Assembly (NCBI RefSeq): GCF_020554865.1
Contig: NZ_JAJCIC010000032.1
Location: 1-55,107, forward strand
Direction: 5' to 3'
DNA: 55,107 nucleotides
DNA from: Lacrimispora sp. 210928-DFI.3.58
Lineage (GTDB): Bacteria; Bacillota; Clostridia; Lachnospirales; Lachnospiraceae
Shown here: positions 33,691-41,853 of the stretch, piece after piece
How the letters are laid out: each line of letters starts with the position of its first letter
Numbering within the stretch: position 1 is the first letter of the stretch
Position numbers and translations under genes: made by a program
The notes under the pieces: generated by a model
Databases searched by the model: none
Seen by the model: only the letters and a program-made list of their open reading frames with translations
Told to the model about the DNA's origin: nothing

Positions 33691-35175
33691 TTATGCCAGC
33701 AGAGCCCGCACCATTTCCGCATCAAAGACGACCTCAGACACATGGTTTACCTCGATCTGATAAAGGGCATTGGCCGCCATATGCTCCGCTGCCTGCTCCA
33801 GATCGCGGATACCGGAGGTATTTGCAAAGTTTTCAATGACAGCCTCCAGGGCCTCTTCTGTCACTACACACTCATTTTCATGGAGTCCCATGCGTTTTAA
33901 GACCTTAGGCAGAGCGAATTTTGAAAAGATGATCTTCTTTTCCTCCGGTGTATAGTCCGGGATATCGATCACCGCAAAGCGGGACATGAGGGGAGCGCTG
34001 ATCTGGCTCTTATCGTTGGCAGTGGCAATGGGGTATACACCCACAGTCGGTATGGTACACTCGATATAATTGTCCGTAAAGCCAAGATTATCAAGAAGGG
34101 TCAGAAGGACGTCCGCGGGATTGCCATTTCCCTTTCCGGCAGCCGCCTTGTCCAGCTCATTGATGATAAAGACCAGATTGGACTCTCCGGCCATGGAGAA
34201 GGCCTCCATGATGATTCCCGGCTTTGCATTAGAATAGATCCGGGAGCTTCCGGTGAGCTGCTCCGGATCGTTGATGGAGCTCATGTCCAGAGTGGTCCAG
34301 GGGAGCTTTAAAATGCGGGCAACAGCATAGGCGATCTGGGATTTCCCTGTTCCCGCAGGACCGATCAGAAGAAGACCGTATGCAGGCAGGGTATGAGTCC
34401 GGTTGATCTGGATGATGGTCTCGATGATCCTCTGCTTCACCCGCTCCATTCCATAGAGTTCCTCATCCAGGATGCGGCGGGCCTCCTGGGGATCAATGGA
34501 TTCAAAATAATTGGATTTCCACTGAATATTCGTCATAATAGAGAGAGCCCGCTGGGCATGGCGCCGTTCCTCCGGGGTAACCTCATGGGAGCGGGCAACG
34601 GCCAGGTTTCTCCGGGCCCAAAGCCTGATATTGTCCGGCAGGGTCCTTCCGGCGCAGGTCATAAAGTCCGTGATGCTTTGAAGGCTGGTAAGCTTCATAT
34701 CATCGCCGGCCTCGGCCAGCTCCTCGTCCTCCGCCTCTTCAGCCGGAGCGCTGCTTGCAAACAGCCTTTCGATCATAAACTGAAGAAAACCGTCCTCCGC
34801 AGAGAGCTTCGTCCCGCCGCCAAAGGCGATCTCACGGATCCGGTAAACCGCATAGCCATCCACCCTGTTTTCACCGGACAGCCTCACATTGATATGATTT
34901 TCTCCCAGCCATCGGATCAGGCTGACAAAACGGGCATCGATCTGCAGGATATCCGCACTGACTGTCTCTTTCTCCTCCTTAAATTCAAAGGCCGTCCGTT
35001 TGCTCTGATTGGCAAAAACCCCGCAGGAATGATGCTTCCACCGTTGCTTCTGATTATCCAGCAGCAGGATGGGCTTTTCAGCAGAAGCCCCCGACTCATT
35101 GGAGCGAAAGGTGGTATAGGTACATTCAGGATCTTTTTTCATATCCGGCGTGTCGCTAAAATCAAAAACTGGCAT
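33691..35175 (-). CDS. Lon-like AAA+ ATPase without protease domain
   Basis: 494 residues. The N-terminal 230 residues match no domain I know. The AAA+ module follows a Lon-like lead-in (ILDEELYGMERVKQRIIE, 235-252), with Walker A GPAGTGKS (272-279), sensor-1 Asn in ATAND (near 387) and an arginine finger near 399. Walker B reads VFIINELDKA, with Asn339 where AAA+ proteins have the Mg-coordinating Asp; the catalytic Glu340 is kept. A small lid domain ends the protein at about 494. There is no Ser-Lys Lon protease domain, so it is more likely a remodelling or regulatory ATPase. No obvious substrate gene is adjacent. Confidence 0.75.
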   Translation of the reverse strand: MPVFDFSDTPDMKKDPECTYTTFRSNESGASAEKPILLLDNQKQRWKHHSCGVFANQSKRTAFEFKEEKETVSADILQIDARFVSLIRWLGENHINVRLSGENRVDGYAVYRIREIAFGGGTKLSAEDGFLQFMIERLFASSAPAEEAEDEELAEAGDDMKLTSLQSITDFMTCAGRTLPDNIRLWARRNLAVARSHEVTPEERRHAQRALSIMTNIQWKSNYFESIDPQEARRILDEELYGMERVKQRIIETIIQINRTHTLPAYGLLLIGPAGTGKSQIAYAVARILKLPWTTLDMSSINDPEQLTGSSRIYSNAKPGIIMEAFSMAGESNLVFIINELDKAAAGKGNGNPADVLLTLLDNLGFTDNYIECTIPTVGVYPIATANDKSQISAPLMSRFAVIDIPDYTPEEKKIIFSKFALPKVLKRMGLHENECVVTEEALEAVIENFANTSGIRDLEQAAEHMAANALYQIEVNHVSEVVFDAEMVRALLA

Positions 35176-35424
35176 GATAGATACTCCTTTTGTAAAATTC
35201 GATACAAATATACTGTCACGGATATCATACCATATTTTTGGGATTTGTGTGGAAATTTATGAAAATAGAAAGGGGAGCAATGCTCTCTTTCCTGCAGGGT
35301 GCTATCTTTTTGGGAAGTATCTTCCGAAAAAGTGCATTCTTGCGGTTTTGTTTTCAAGTGCTACAATTAGGTCGATGGTTGATTTGATATGCTCAAAATA
35401 AAAATACTGAAAGGACGTTATATT
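35176..35424. promoter_or_regulatory. Divergent intergenic region with nitroreductase promoter
   Basis: Holds TTGCGG (35340-35345), 16 bases and TACAAT (35362-35367) for the nitroreductase gene, and an inverted repeat GAAAGGGGAGC/GCTCTCTTTC near 35267-35291. I see no clear promoter for the AAA+ gene. Confidence 0.45.
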
Positions 35425-35943
35425 ATGGATTTTATCACGATTGCAAAGCAGCGTATGTCGGTACGCGATTACAAAGAAACGAAGGTGGAGCCTGAGAAGC
35501 TGGAGAAAATTCTGGAGGCTGCTCATGTGGCCCCTACCGCTGCCAACCTTCAACCGGTTCACCTGATTGCTGTTCAGAGCGAGGAAGGTCTTGCGAAGAT
35601 CAGCAAAGCGGCTAATATTTACAGTGCGCCCCTGGCCATTATCGTTTGTGCCGACCACAATAAGGCGTGGGTGCGGCCTTTCGACCAGAAGCAGACCGGC
35701 GATATTGACGCCTCCATCCTGGCCGACCACATGATGCTCCAGGCCACGGAGCTGGGCCTTGGAACGGTGTGGGTATGCTACTTCGATCCTGATGTTCTGC
35801 GTAAGGAATTTGACCTTCCGTCCAATCTGGAGCCGGTCAACATTCTGGTTGCCGGCTATTCTGATGCGGAAGCTGCTGACCCCAACCGTTTTGATAAAAA
35901 GCGCATCCCGATGAGCCAGCTGGTTTCCTACGAAACCCTGTAA
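35425..35943 (+). CDS. Nitroreductase family FMN enzyme
   Basis: 172 residues, typical of the short nitroreductase subfamily. RMSVRDYKETKVEPEKLEKILEAAHVAPTAANLQP (10-44) is the FMN-phosphate-binding start, and ATELGLGTVWVCYFD (about 108-122) is the second conserved block. The enzyme reduces nitro groups, quinones or flavins with NAD(P)H. GAAAGGAC precedes the ATG. It is monocistronic, with a strong terminator behind it. Confidence 0.9.
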   Translation: MDFITIAKQRMSVRDYKETKVEPEKLEKILEAAHVAPTAANLQPVHLIAVQSEEGLAKISKAANIYSAPLAIIVCADHNKAWVRPFDQKQTGDIDASILADHMMLQATELGLGTVWVCYFDPDVLRKEFDLPSNLEPVNILVAGYSDAEAADPNRFDKKRIPMSQLVSYETL

Positions 35944-35956
35944 TGGAATACCCCAA

Positions 35957-35992
35957 GCAGCCCCTGCAAAACAGCACAGGGGCTGCGTTTTG
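35957..35992 (+). terminator. Terminator after nitroreductase
   Basis: GCAGCCCCTG and CAGGGGCTGC form a perfect ten-base stem followed by GTTTTGT. Confidence 0.88.
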
Positions 35993-36162
35993 TATCATAG
36001 GAAACTCCTCCCAAGCCTCCTATGATGCAAAAAAGCACGACCGGCAGGATGCACACGCCGCACGGAGGCTCCTCATCCGTGTGTAATCGCCCATTGCTCT
36101 GTGAAGCTCAGCCAGTTGTTCCAATTCACCAGGGCTTGGAAGGGAAAAGGTTATTTTCTCGT

Positions 36163-36191
36163 TTGACAGACAAGAATTATATCAGTATCAT
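36163..36191 (+). promoter_or_regulatory. Promoter of arsR-type gene
   Basis: TTGACA, 17 bases, TATCAT, 25 bases before the regulator's start codon. Confidence 0.75.
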
Positions 36192-36215
36192 AGTCACAGG
36201 AAGGAGCTGAGCTTT

Positions 36216-36599
36216 ATGCCGCATTATGATCTGCCTCACAACCACGGACAGAATATTGAAAAGGTTCTAAATAAAATGCCCTCGGCGGAAGGGTTTAGGG
36301 ATATATCGTTTTTATTTCAGCAGCTTGGTGATCCGACCCGGCTGCGGATCCTATGGCTGCTCTGCCATTGTGAAGAATGTGTATGCAATCTTGCGGCGGC
36401 TGTGGATATGAGCGCCCCTGCTGTGTCGCATCATCTGCGTATATTAAAAAAGAGCGGGATCATTTCAAGCCGGAGGGACGGAAAAGAAGTCTATTATTCT
36501 CTGGCGGATACGCTGCAGGCAAAGCTCCTGCACCGATCCATAGATGCACTATTTGAAATATCATGTCCGGCTGAAATGCAGTCAAATTCCCCTGAATGA
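36216..36599 (+). CDS. ArsR/SmtB metal-sensing repressor
   Basis: 127 residues. A His-rich N-terminus (MPHYDLPHNHGQ) precedes a winged helix with DPTRLRILWLLCHCEECVCNLAA; the C-x-C motif in the alpha-3 helix (CVCNL) is the metal site used by ArsR/CadC-type sensors. The recognition helix is SAPAVSHHLRILKKSGIISSRRDGKEVYYSL. It is a likely repressor of the neighbouring P-type ATPase/metallochaperone operon, whose promoter has a long inverted repeat. Metal identity (Cd, Zn, Pb) cannot be fixed. The gene converges with the ATPase and would overlap the ATPase's lost C-terminal codons. Confidence 0.92.
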   Translation: MPHYDLPHNHGQNIEKVLNKMPSAEGFRDISFLFQQLGDPTRLRILWLLCHCEECVCNLAAAVDMSAPAVSHHLRILKKSGIISSRRDGKEVYYSLADTLQAKLLHRSIDALFEISCPAEMQSNSPE

Positions 36600-36713
36600 T
36601 TGGGAAATTTGATCCTCGCTGCCCGCAGGCATATCAGGCAGCTTGACCCGCATGGCGCGGATCGCATTGAGAATAGCAATAATAGAAACGCCTACATCAG
36701 CGAACACAGCCGC
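36582..36713 (-). pseudogene. Untranslated C-terminal tail of the metal ATPase
   Basis: After the TAG stop the same minus-strand frame stays open for 43 codons and encodes AAVFADVGVSIIAILNAIRA, followed by MRVKLPDMPAG, before TGA. This is the expected final membrane helix and tail of P1B ATPases, showing that the stop at 36714-36716 is inside the ancestral gene. Confidence 0.75.
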
Positions 36714-38483
36714 CTACATATTCGCATAGCCCAGCGCACCTAAAATCAGAACCAGGAACTTAACGCCCAGGGCAAAGACGATATTCTGATTTGCAATGCG
36801 GATCGTCTTGCGGGCAATCTTCATAACTGCGGCAATTTTGGACGGTTCATCTGTCATAAGAACAACATCGGCAGCTTCAATGGCTGCATCGGAACCCAAG
36901 CCGCCCATAGCAATACCTACATCGGCCCGCGCCAGTACGGGAGCGTCATTGATACCATCCCCGACAAAGGCCAGCGTACCTTTTTCGCTTTTCTGCTTCA
37001 GCAGGCTTTCCACACGGTCAACCTTATCAGCCGGAAGCAGCTCGGTGTAAGCCTGATCCAGTCCCAGCCGACCTGCGACTTTCTTACCAATTGCATCTGC
37101 ATCGCCCGTCAGCATGACCGTTTTGCGGATACCGGCAGATTTCAGCAGCTTGATTGCTGCCGGAGAGTCGCTCTTGATCTCGTCCTCAATGACAATACAT
37201 CCGGCGTATTTTCCGTCACAGGCCAGGTAGACCACAGTACCGACAGCGGTGGAGGGCGCGTACTCAATATGTTTCTTCTGCATCAGCTTGGCGTTTCCGG
37301 CCAGAATCGTTTTCCCGTCAATCACGGCCTGTACGCCATGACCGGCAATTTCCTGAATATCGCAGATCCGGCTGTTGTCGATTTTCTCTCCATAGGCTTT
37401 CCTGATAGAGAGTGAAATCGGATGGTTGGAGTAATCCTCTGCATATGCAGCCAGCTCCAAAAGCTGTGAATCCTCCATGCCGACAGGGTGGATCTCGCTG
37501 ACCGCAAAGGAGCCTTTTGTCAGTGTACCAGTCTTATCAAAGACTACCATCTCGGTGTGCGCCAGGGCCTCCAGGTAGTTGCTGCCCTTTACCAGAACAC
37601 CGATCTTGGACGCGCCGCCGATGCCGCCGAAGAAACTAAGCGGAATGGAAATGACCAGTGCACAAGGGCAGGAAATAACCAGGAAGGTCAAGGCCCGGTA
37701 AATCCAGGTGCTAAACGGCTGCCCGGTAATCAGCGGAGGCAGGGCTGCCAGCGCCAGAGCAGCGAATACCACCACAGGGGTGTAGTATCTGGCAAAGCGT
37801 GTGATGAAATTCTCAATTTGGCCTTTCTTGTCACTTGCATTTTCAACAAGGTCAAGAATTTTTGCTACGGTAGATTCCCCAAATTCCTTTGTGGTCCGTA
37901 TGGTCAGGATGCCGGTCTGGTTGATGCAGCCGCTGATAACTTCCATTCCCGGCCGGGCCTCGCGTGGCATGGCTTCGCCGGTCAGCGCCGAGGTGTCCAG
38001 AGCAGATAATCCTTTGAGAATCTTACCGTCCAGCGGGATGCGCTCTCCGGGCTTTACAACAATGGTGTCTCCGATCTGAACTTCGTTCGGGTCAACAGAA
38101 ACCAGCTTTCCGTCCCTTTCAATGTTAGCATAGTCCGGGCGAATATCCATCAGGCTTGCAATGGATCTTCTGGACTTGGACACCGCATAGGACTGGAACC
38201 ATTCGCCCACTTGATAAAACAGCATCACGGCGACGCCTTCTGAATGTTCTCCCAAAATCAATGCGCCGATGGTGGCAATCGTCATCAGAAAGTTTTCGTC
38301 AAACACCTGTCCATTCAGGATGTTTGTGATTGCTTTCCATACAATATCCCATCCGACAACTGCATAGCAGACAAGAAATACGATCATCTCCGCCAATTCG
38401 GGAAGATGGAGGAAACTGCCTGTAAGAAACAGCACTGCCGTTATGATAATGCGGGCGAGTAAGTGCTTTTGTTTTCGTGTCAT
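36714..38483 (-). CDS. Heavy-metal P1B-type ATPase, C-terminally truncated
   Basis: 589 residues. Metal-translocating helix motif SCPCALV (near 270), phosphorylation site DKTGTLT (near 315), the TGEA actuator loop and GDGINDAPVLARADVGIAMG (near 506) are intact, as in ZntA/CadA exporters of Zn, Cd and Pb. There is no N-terminal metal-binding domain; the separate HMA protein upstream supplies one. The reading frame stops at TAG right after GALGYANM, where relatives usually continue with Trp-x-AVFADVGV, so a TGG to TAG change has removed the last membrane helix. The pump may be inactive unless the stop is read through or the base is a sequence error. Transcribed with the HMA gene from a promoter at 38888-38916. 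Confidence 0.88.
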   Translation of the reverse strand: MTRKQKHLLARIIITAVLFLTGSFLHLPELAEMIVFLVCYAVVGWDIVWKAITNILNGQVFDENFLMTIATIGALILGEHSEGVAVMLFYQVGEWFQSYAVSKSRRSIASLMDIRPDYANIERDGKLVSVDPNEVQIGDTIVVKPGERIPLDGKILKGLSALDTSALTGEAMPREARPGMEVISGCINQTGILTIRTTKEFGESTVAKILDLVENASDKKGQIENFITRFARYYTPVVVFAALALAALPPLITGQPFSTWIYRALTFLVISCPCALVISIPLSFFGGIGGASKIGVLVKGSNYLEALAHTEMVVFDKTGTLTKGSFAVSEIHPVGMEDSQLLELAAYAEDYSNHPISLSIRKAYGEKIDNSRICDIQEIAGHGVQAVIDGKTILAGNAKLMQKKHIEYAPSTAVGTVVYLACDGKYAGCIVIEDEIKSDSPAAIKLLKSAGIRKTVMLTGDADAIGKKVAGRLGLDQAYTELLPADKVDRVESLLKQKSEKGTLAFVGDGINDAPVLARADVGIAMGGLGSDAAIEAADVVLMTDEPSKIAAVMKIARKTIRIANQNIVFALGVKFLVLILGALGYANM

Positions 38484-38585
38484 AGTATGTTCTCCTTTCG
38501 CTGCAGCATAAGCGTGTCACGCTTCTGCTGTGTATTGATGAAAAAAACACCGGCTACCAGTGGGCAGCCGGTGTCCAGCTTTTCA

Positions 38586-38804
38586 TTACGCCTTAACAGT
38601 TACATCCGGCTCGATCTTCTTGATCAGCGTCTTTGCTTCGGCCAGAACAGCGTCAAACTTATGGTCCGGCGCTTCCAGGATCATCTTCTGGCCCAGGAAA
38701 TTGACGGATACGCTGGTCACGCCATCAATCTTCTTTACGGCGTTCTGGATTTTGTCAGCACAATGGCCGCAGTCCAGGTCAATTAGTTTAATGATCTTTT
38801 TCAT
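38586..38804 (-). CDS. HMA-domain metallochaperone
   Basis: 72 residues forming one ferredoxin-like HMA domain. The metal site is DCGHCADKI (Cys12, Cys15); the more common form is GMTCxxC. GVTSVSVNFLGQKMIL and the C-terminal EPDVTVKA complete the fold. It replaces the N-terminal domain missing from the ATPase encoded 102 bases downstream and should hand metal to it. A G-rich ribosome site precedes the ATG. Confidence 0.9.
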   Translation of the reverse strand: MKKIIKLIDLDCGHCADKIQNAVKKIDGVTSVSVNFLGQKMILEAPDHKFDAVLAEAKTLIKKIEPDVTVKA

Positions 38805-38851
38805 GGAGAAAGCCCCCTTTCATTTTGGTATTTGGTTGGTTTGATATGGCT

Positions 38852-38916
38852 GAACGATTAAATGATTGTTTAATCGTTCGTGCTGCCAGTATATTCACGA
38901 ACACTCTCAAAGTCAA
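38852..38916 (-). promoter_or_regulatory. Metal-operon promoter and operator
   Basis: Minus strand: TTGACT (38911-38916), 17 bases, TATACT (38888-38893). Immediately downstream, over the start point, lies a perfect inverted repeat GAACGATTAAA (38852-38862) / TTTAATCGTTC (38869-38879) with a six-base centre, a good operator for the ArsR protein at 36216. Confidence 0.8.
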
Positions 38917-39223
38917 TGGATTCGGGAGCGGTTCTGCTCATTGGATCGGAAAACCTGCTGATTGGATTTTCGGCAAAAGATCCGTTTCTCATGACCGGCG
39001 CTTTTGCCATGAGCTTCAGCTTGGTATTTGTGGTGTCAAATACCCTGGGGCTGCGGTGGTTTATTTCAGATTGGATTGCAAATCCTGCGATTAGGAGCGT
39101 ACAAAGAATCCTGGATTTTATATACTTTATATGGTTGGTTAGATGAGGCTAATCCGACAAAATGCGTTACTGGAGCGTTTTGCTGGATACTTCGTAATAA
39201 AATAGACCAGGAGGAATAGAGTG
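38917..39223. other. Noncoding region before the second MATE gene
   Basis: About 300 bases without a supportable gene. It contains a hairpin GGTATTT/AAATACC (39031-39052) and a block at 38939-38966 resembling parts of the repeat at 40802-40820 (14-base match CCTGCTGATTGGAT). It also holds the repeat/promoter described at 39063. A GTG-initiated frame here lacks a ribosome site and recognisable product. Confidence 0.5.
39063..39126 (+). promoter_or_regulatory. MATE promoter with AraC-type repeat, copy 1
   Basis: ATTTCAGATTGG is followed by the near-palindrome GGATTGCAAATCC (39073-39085), then exactly 35 bases and TATACT (39121-39126). The -35 is poor (CGTACA). The same repeat and 35-base spacing recur before the AraC gene at 40781-40844, suggesting an activator site. 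Confidence 0.6.
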
Positions 39224-40597
39224 ATGAAACAGGCACTTGATACAAGAACAAAACTTTTAACAAAAAGTCCCTGGCCCCTTATGATTGAACTTAGCATCCC
39301 TGCGGTTCTCGGTATGGTGGTCGTTGGGCTTTATAACATGATGGATTCCATCTTTGTCGGCCAGATGGTTGGTGATGTGCAGATGGGAGCCATATCGGTA
39401 TCTTATCCATTAACTCTGATAAATGCCGGATCAGCGGCCATGCTGGGCGTTGGCTCCGCATCGGTGCTGTCCCGCGCTATCGGCAAGAAAGACGAAAACA
39501 CGATGAAAAAGATCATGGGCAACCTGGTTGCGATGGTTCTTCTATTGTCCGTCATTTACACCGCCCTCGGTATGGCGTTTACCCGCCAGCTCCTGTCACT
39601 GACCGGTGCCAGCGATAACATCCTGAACTATGCTGAAAAGTATCTGCGCATCGTGTTCGCCGGATCTTTGTTCGTAAACTTCTTCCAGAGCGCCAACATG
39701 GTAATCCGCGGAGAAGGCCAGCTCAAAAAGGCAATGACGATTATTGCCAGCGGCGCTATCTTGAACATTATCCTTGACCCCATTTTTATCAGCATCCTGA
39801 ATCCTTATGGCATGGGAATTGAAGCCGCTGCATATGCAACGATTTTCTCCCAAATTGTCCAGGCCGCGATTACTCTGTGGTATTTCAAGAAGAAAAGCCC
39901 CCATGTGAAGATCGGACGCGTCCGCATGGACAAAGAGCTGCTTCCCCAGGTTCTTTCCATTGGCGTATCTGCCCTGTTAATGCAGATTTTGACTCTGGTA
40001 CAGCAGACGGTAATCTATCGTGTAGGCTCAGATTATGGCGGTGAAACTTCGCAGCTCCTGTTGGGCGCGGCACTTCGCTTCTGGAATTTCTCTTTTGTCC
40101 CGCTGTGGGGTATCAGCCAGGGCTTCCAGCCTGCTGCCGGTACAAACTACGGCGCAAAGGATTATGACCGCGTAAAGACGCTGACCAGAGTTTTCATTGC
40201 CGCTGCGACGTTGTTATCTCTGGTATTCTATATCCCTGCCGAGCTGTTCCCGGAAAAGATTTTGTCCATGTTCCTGACAACCCCGGGTATCGCTGCGTCA
40301 GGGGCAGCCAACTTCCGTATCATGTTCAGCACCTACGTTCTGCAAGGCAGCTTTATGATTGCCGTAACCCTGTTCCAGTCTTTAGGTAAGGCGAAAAAGG
40401 CGACCTGGCTGGTGTTGTTCCGCCAGATCATCCTGTTTATCCCGCTCTGCGTGGTTCTGCCGATGATCGGCAGCATGGGTATCCGTGGTGTCTGGCTGGC
40501 GATTGCTCTGACTGATGCAATCCTGGTTGTCATTACTGTTTCCATGATGCTTTATGAGTTCTGTAAGATGCCGGCGGCTTCTTCCGTGAACCGGTAA
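39224..40597 (+). CDS. MATE family efflux protein
   Basis: 457 residues from the ATG after GGAGG. Twelve hydrophobic helices in two halves, with YNMMDSIFVGQMVGD (about 34-48) and NMVIRGEGQLKKAMTIIASGAILNIILDP as MATE markers. Only about as similar to the 30491 MATE protein as expected for family members, so it is not a local duplication. An AraC regulator follows and shares its promoter repeat, so drug-induced activation is plausible. Confidence 0.9.
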   Translation: MKQALDTRTKLLTKSPWPLMIELSIPAVLGMVVVGLYNMMDSIFVGQMVGDVQMGAISVSYPLTLINAGSAAMLGVGSASVLSRAIGKKDENTMKKIMGNLVAMVLLLSVIYTALGMAFTRQLLSLTGASDNILNYAEKYLRIVFAGSLFVNFFQSANMVIRGEGQLKKAMTIIASGAILNIILDPIFISILNPYGMGIEAAAYATIFSQIVQAAITLWYFKKKSPHVKIGRVRMDKELLPQVLSIGVSALLMQILTLVQQTVIYRVGSDYGGETSQLLLGAALRFWNFSFVPLWGISQGFQPAAGTNYGAKDYDRVKTLTRVFIAAATLLSLVFYIPAELFPEKILSMFLTTPGIAASGAANFRIMFSTYVLQGSFMIAVTLFQSLGKAKKATWLVLFRQIILFIPLCVVLPMIGSMGIRGVWLAIALTDAILVVITVSMMLYEFCKMPAASSVNR

Positions 40598-40634
40598 GGA
40601 GGAACGTCTATGTACCTTTGCGGTAGCCCTGGGG

Positions 40635-40781
40635 ATGACCCGCAGAACCTCCCTCGCTGTTCTGAACAATAGAAATCACGGTGTCTTGATTGTGAAAGTA
40701 AAGGGGACACGCCTGAAGATCCGCCCGGTCGGTCTCCTGGGCACTTACAGCCTGACCTCCTGCACGAATAATCTAATTTGA
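40635..40781 (+). CDS. Possible small or remnant protein
   Basis: An ATG-initiated frame of 48 codons encoding TSLAVLNNRNHGVLIVKVKG followed by TRLKIRPVGLLGTYSL. The composition looks protein-like and the frame stays open upstream to about 40618. There is no good ribosome site, and I recognise no family. It may be the end of a deleted gene rather than an active one. Confidence 0.25.
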   Translation: MTRRTSLAVLNNRNHGVLIVKVKGTRLKIRPVGLLGTYSLTSCTNNLI

Positions 40782-40844
40782 TTTCAGATCGGATTGCAAA
40801 TCCTGCTGATTGGATCGGAGTAAAATGAGAAAAGACTATATAAT
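40781..40844 (+). promoter_or_regulatory. araC-type gene promoter with repeat, copy 2
   Basis: ATTTCAGATCGG and GGATTGCAAATCC (40791-40803) are followed by 35 bases and TATAAT (40839-40844), with a non-consensus -35 (CGGAGT). This mirrors copy 1 before the MATE gene. Confidence 0.6.
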
Positions 40845-40899
40845 AAAAGATGCCGGGAGAATCCTGGCAGAACAAATACAAGAGAACGGAAGGAATACT

Positions 40900-41853
40900 A
40901 TGAACGAAAACCCTATTACCAATGCTGCGGGGGTGTCTGCGGTAATTCCAAAAGATAATGACGGATATTGTACCGTCTATAAAATGGACTGTGCAGATGG
41001 CCTGGGGCTTATGACGGTCTATCAGGTTTATCCCGCTATTCAGCTGATTTACAATGATTTTGAGGCGACAAGCTGTTATTGGGATGGAAATCTCGGTAAA
41101 AACATATTGGAGATCAATTACTGCCGGGAAGGGAGCAAATTGCAAAGCGGCTCTTGTCTGTATCTTGGAGAGGGCGACCTTTCGATTCACGCAATGGATA
41201 ACTGTGCATCTGAAATGTCCTTTCCATTGAAGCATTACCGTGGAATTTCTGTTGTACTTGATCTGGAGATCGTTTCGCAGAACCCGCCCGGAATCCTAGT
41301 GGAGAGCAGTGTTGCGATTGCGGATTTCAAAGAGAAATTCTGCAAAGATGGAGTTTGCTTTGTCATGCGGGCAAAGGATGAGATTGAGCATATCTTTTCT
41401 GAGCTTTATTCTGTGCCGGATTGTCTGCAAAAACCATATTTCATGCTGAAAGTGCAGGAACTGCTATTATTCCTGTGCATGGTGGATGTGAGGAAAGAAA
41501 AACAGAGGGAATTATACACTTCTCCTCAGGTTGAAATTGTACGGGAGATTCATAAACGGTTGATTTCCAACCTGCAGGAGCGTCCAACGATCGATGAGCT
41601 TTCCAAAGAATACCTTATCAATACTGCATCGTTAAAGAATACATTTAAGGGGATCTATGGACAGCCTATTGGAACCTATATGAAAACGTATCGCATGAAA
41701 CAGGCCGCTGTGCTGCTTCGGCAGACACAGGCGACCATAGCGGAAATTGCGAACCAGGTTGGATATGAAAATCAAAGCAAGTTTGCAACGGCATTTCGAG
41801 ATGTCTTGAAGATTGCACCGGCTGAGTACCGGAAACAAAATAGTGGCGGCTGA
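40900..41853 (+). CDS. AraC family transcriptional regulator
   Basis: The ATG at 40900 follows GGAAGGA and lies downstream of the TATAAT box, so it was preferred over a TTG at 40810; this gives 317 residues. The N-terminal part (about 1-200) is an effector/dimerisation domain rich in Cys. The C-terminal double helix-turn-helix (about 215-315) includes RPTIDELSKEYLINTASLKNTFKGIYGQPIGTYMKTYRM and AEIANQVGYENQSKFATAFRDVLKIAPAEYR. Its own promoter and that of the upstream MATE gene carry the same repeat, so it probably activates both. Confidence 0.9.
   Translation: MNENPITNAAGVSAVIPKDNDGYCTVYKMDCADGLGLMTVYQVYPAIQLIYNDFEATSCYWDGNLGKNILEINYCREGSKLQSGSCLYLGEGDLSIHAMDNCASEMSFPLKHYRGISVVLDLEIVSQNPPGILVESSVAIADFKEKFCKDGVCFVMRAKDEIEHIFSELYSVPDCLQKPYFMLKVQELLLFLCMVDVRKEKQRELYTSPQVEIVREIHKRLISNLQERPTIDELSKEYLINTASLKNTFKGIYGQPIGTYMKTYRMKQAAVLLRQTQATIAEIANQVGYENQSKFATAFRDVLKIAPAEYRKQNSGG

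Larger units (their letters stand above)
40598..40899. other. Intergenic region between MATE and AraC genes
   Basis: Contains GGAGG plus a 20-codon ORF at 40610, the 48-codon ORF at 40635, the second copy of the AraC-type repeat and the regulator's TATAAT box. No terminator is visible after the MATE gene. Confidence 0.5.

Noticed and set aside
33966..35262. Plus-strand frame of 289 codons at 34393 opposite the AAA+ gene
   Set aside because: It is antisense to a protein with clear Walker A and sensor motifs and has no start signals.
36022..36210. 62-codon frame before the ArsR gene
   Set aside because: It covers the arsR promoter, has no ribosome site and no recognisable composition.
38880..39146. 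88-codon plus-strand frame MLPVYSRTLSK before the MATE gene
   Set aside because: It starts at GTG without a ribosome site, covers the metal-operon promoter and the AraC-type repeat, and shows no family motif.
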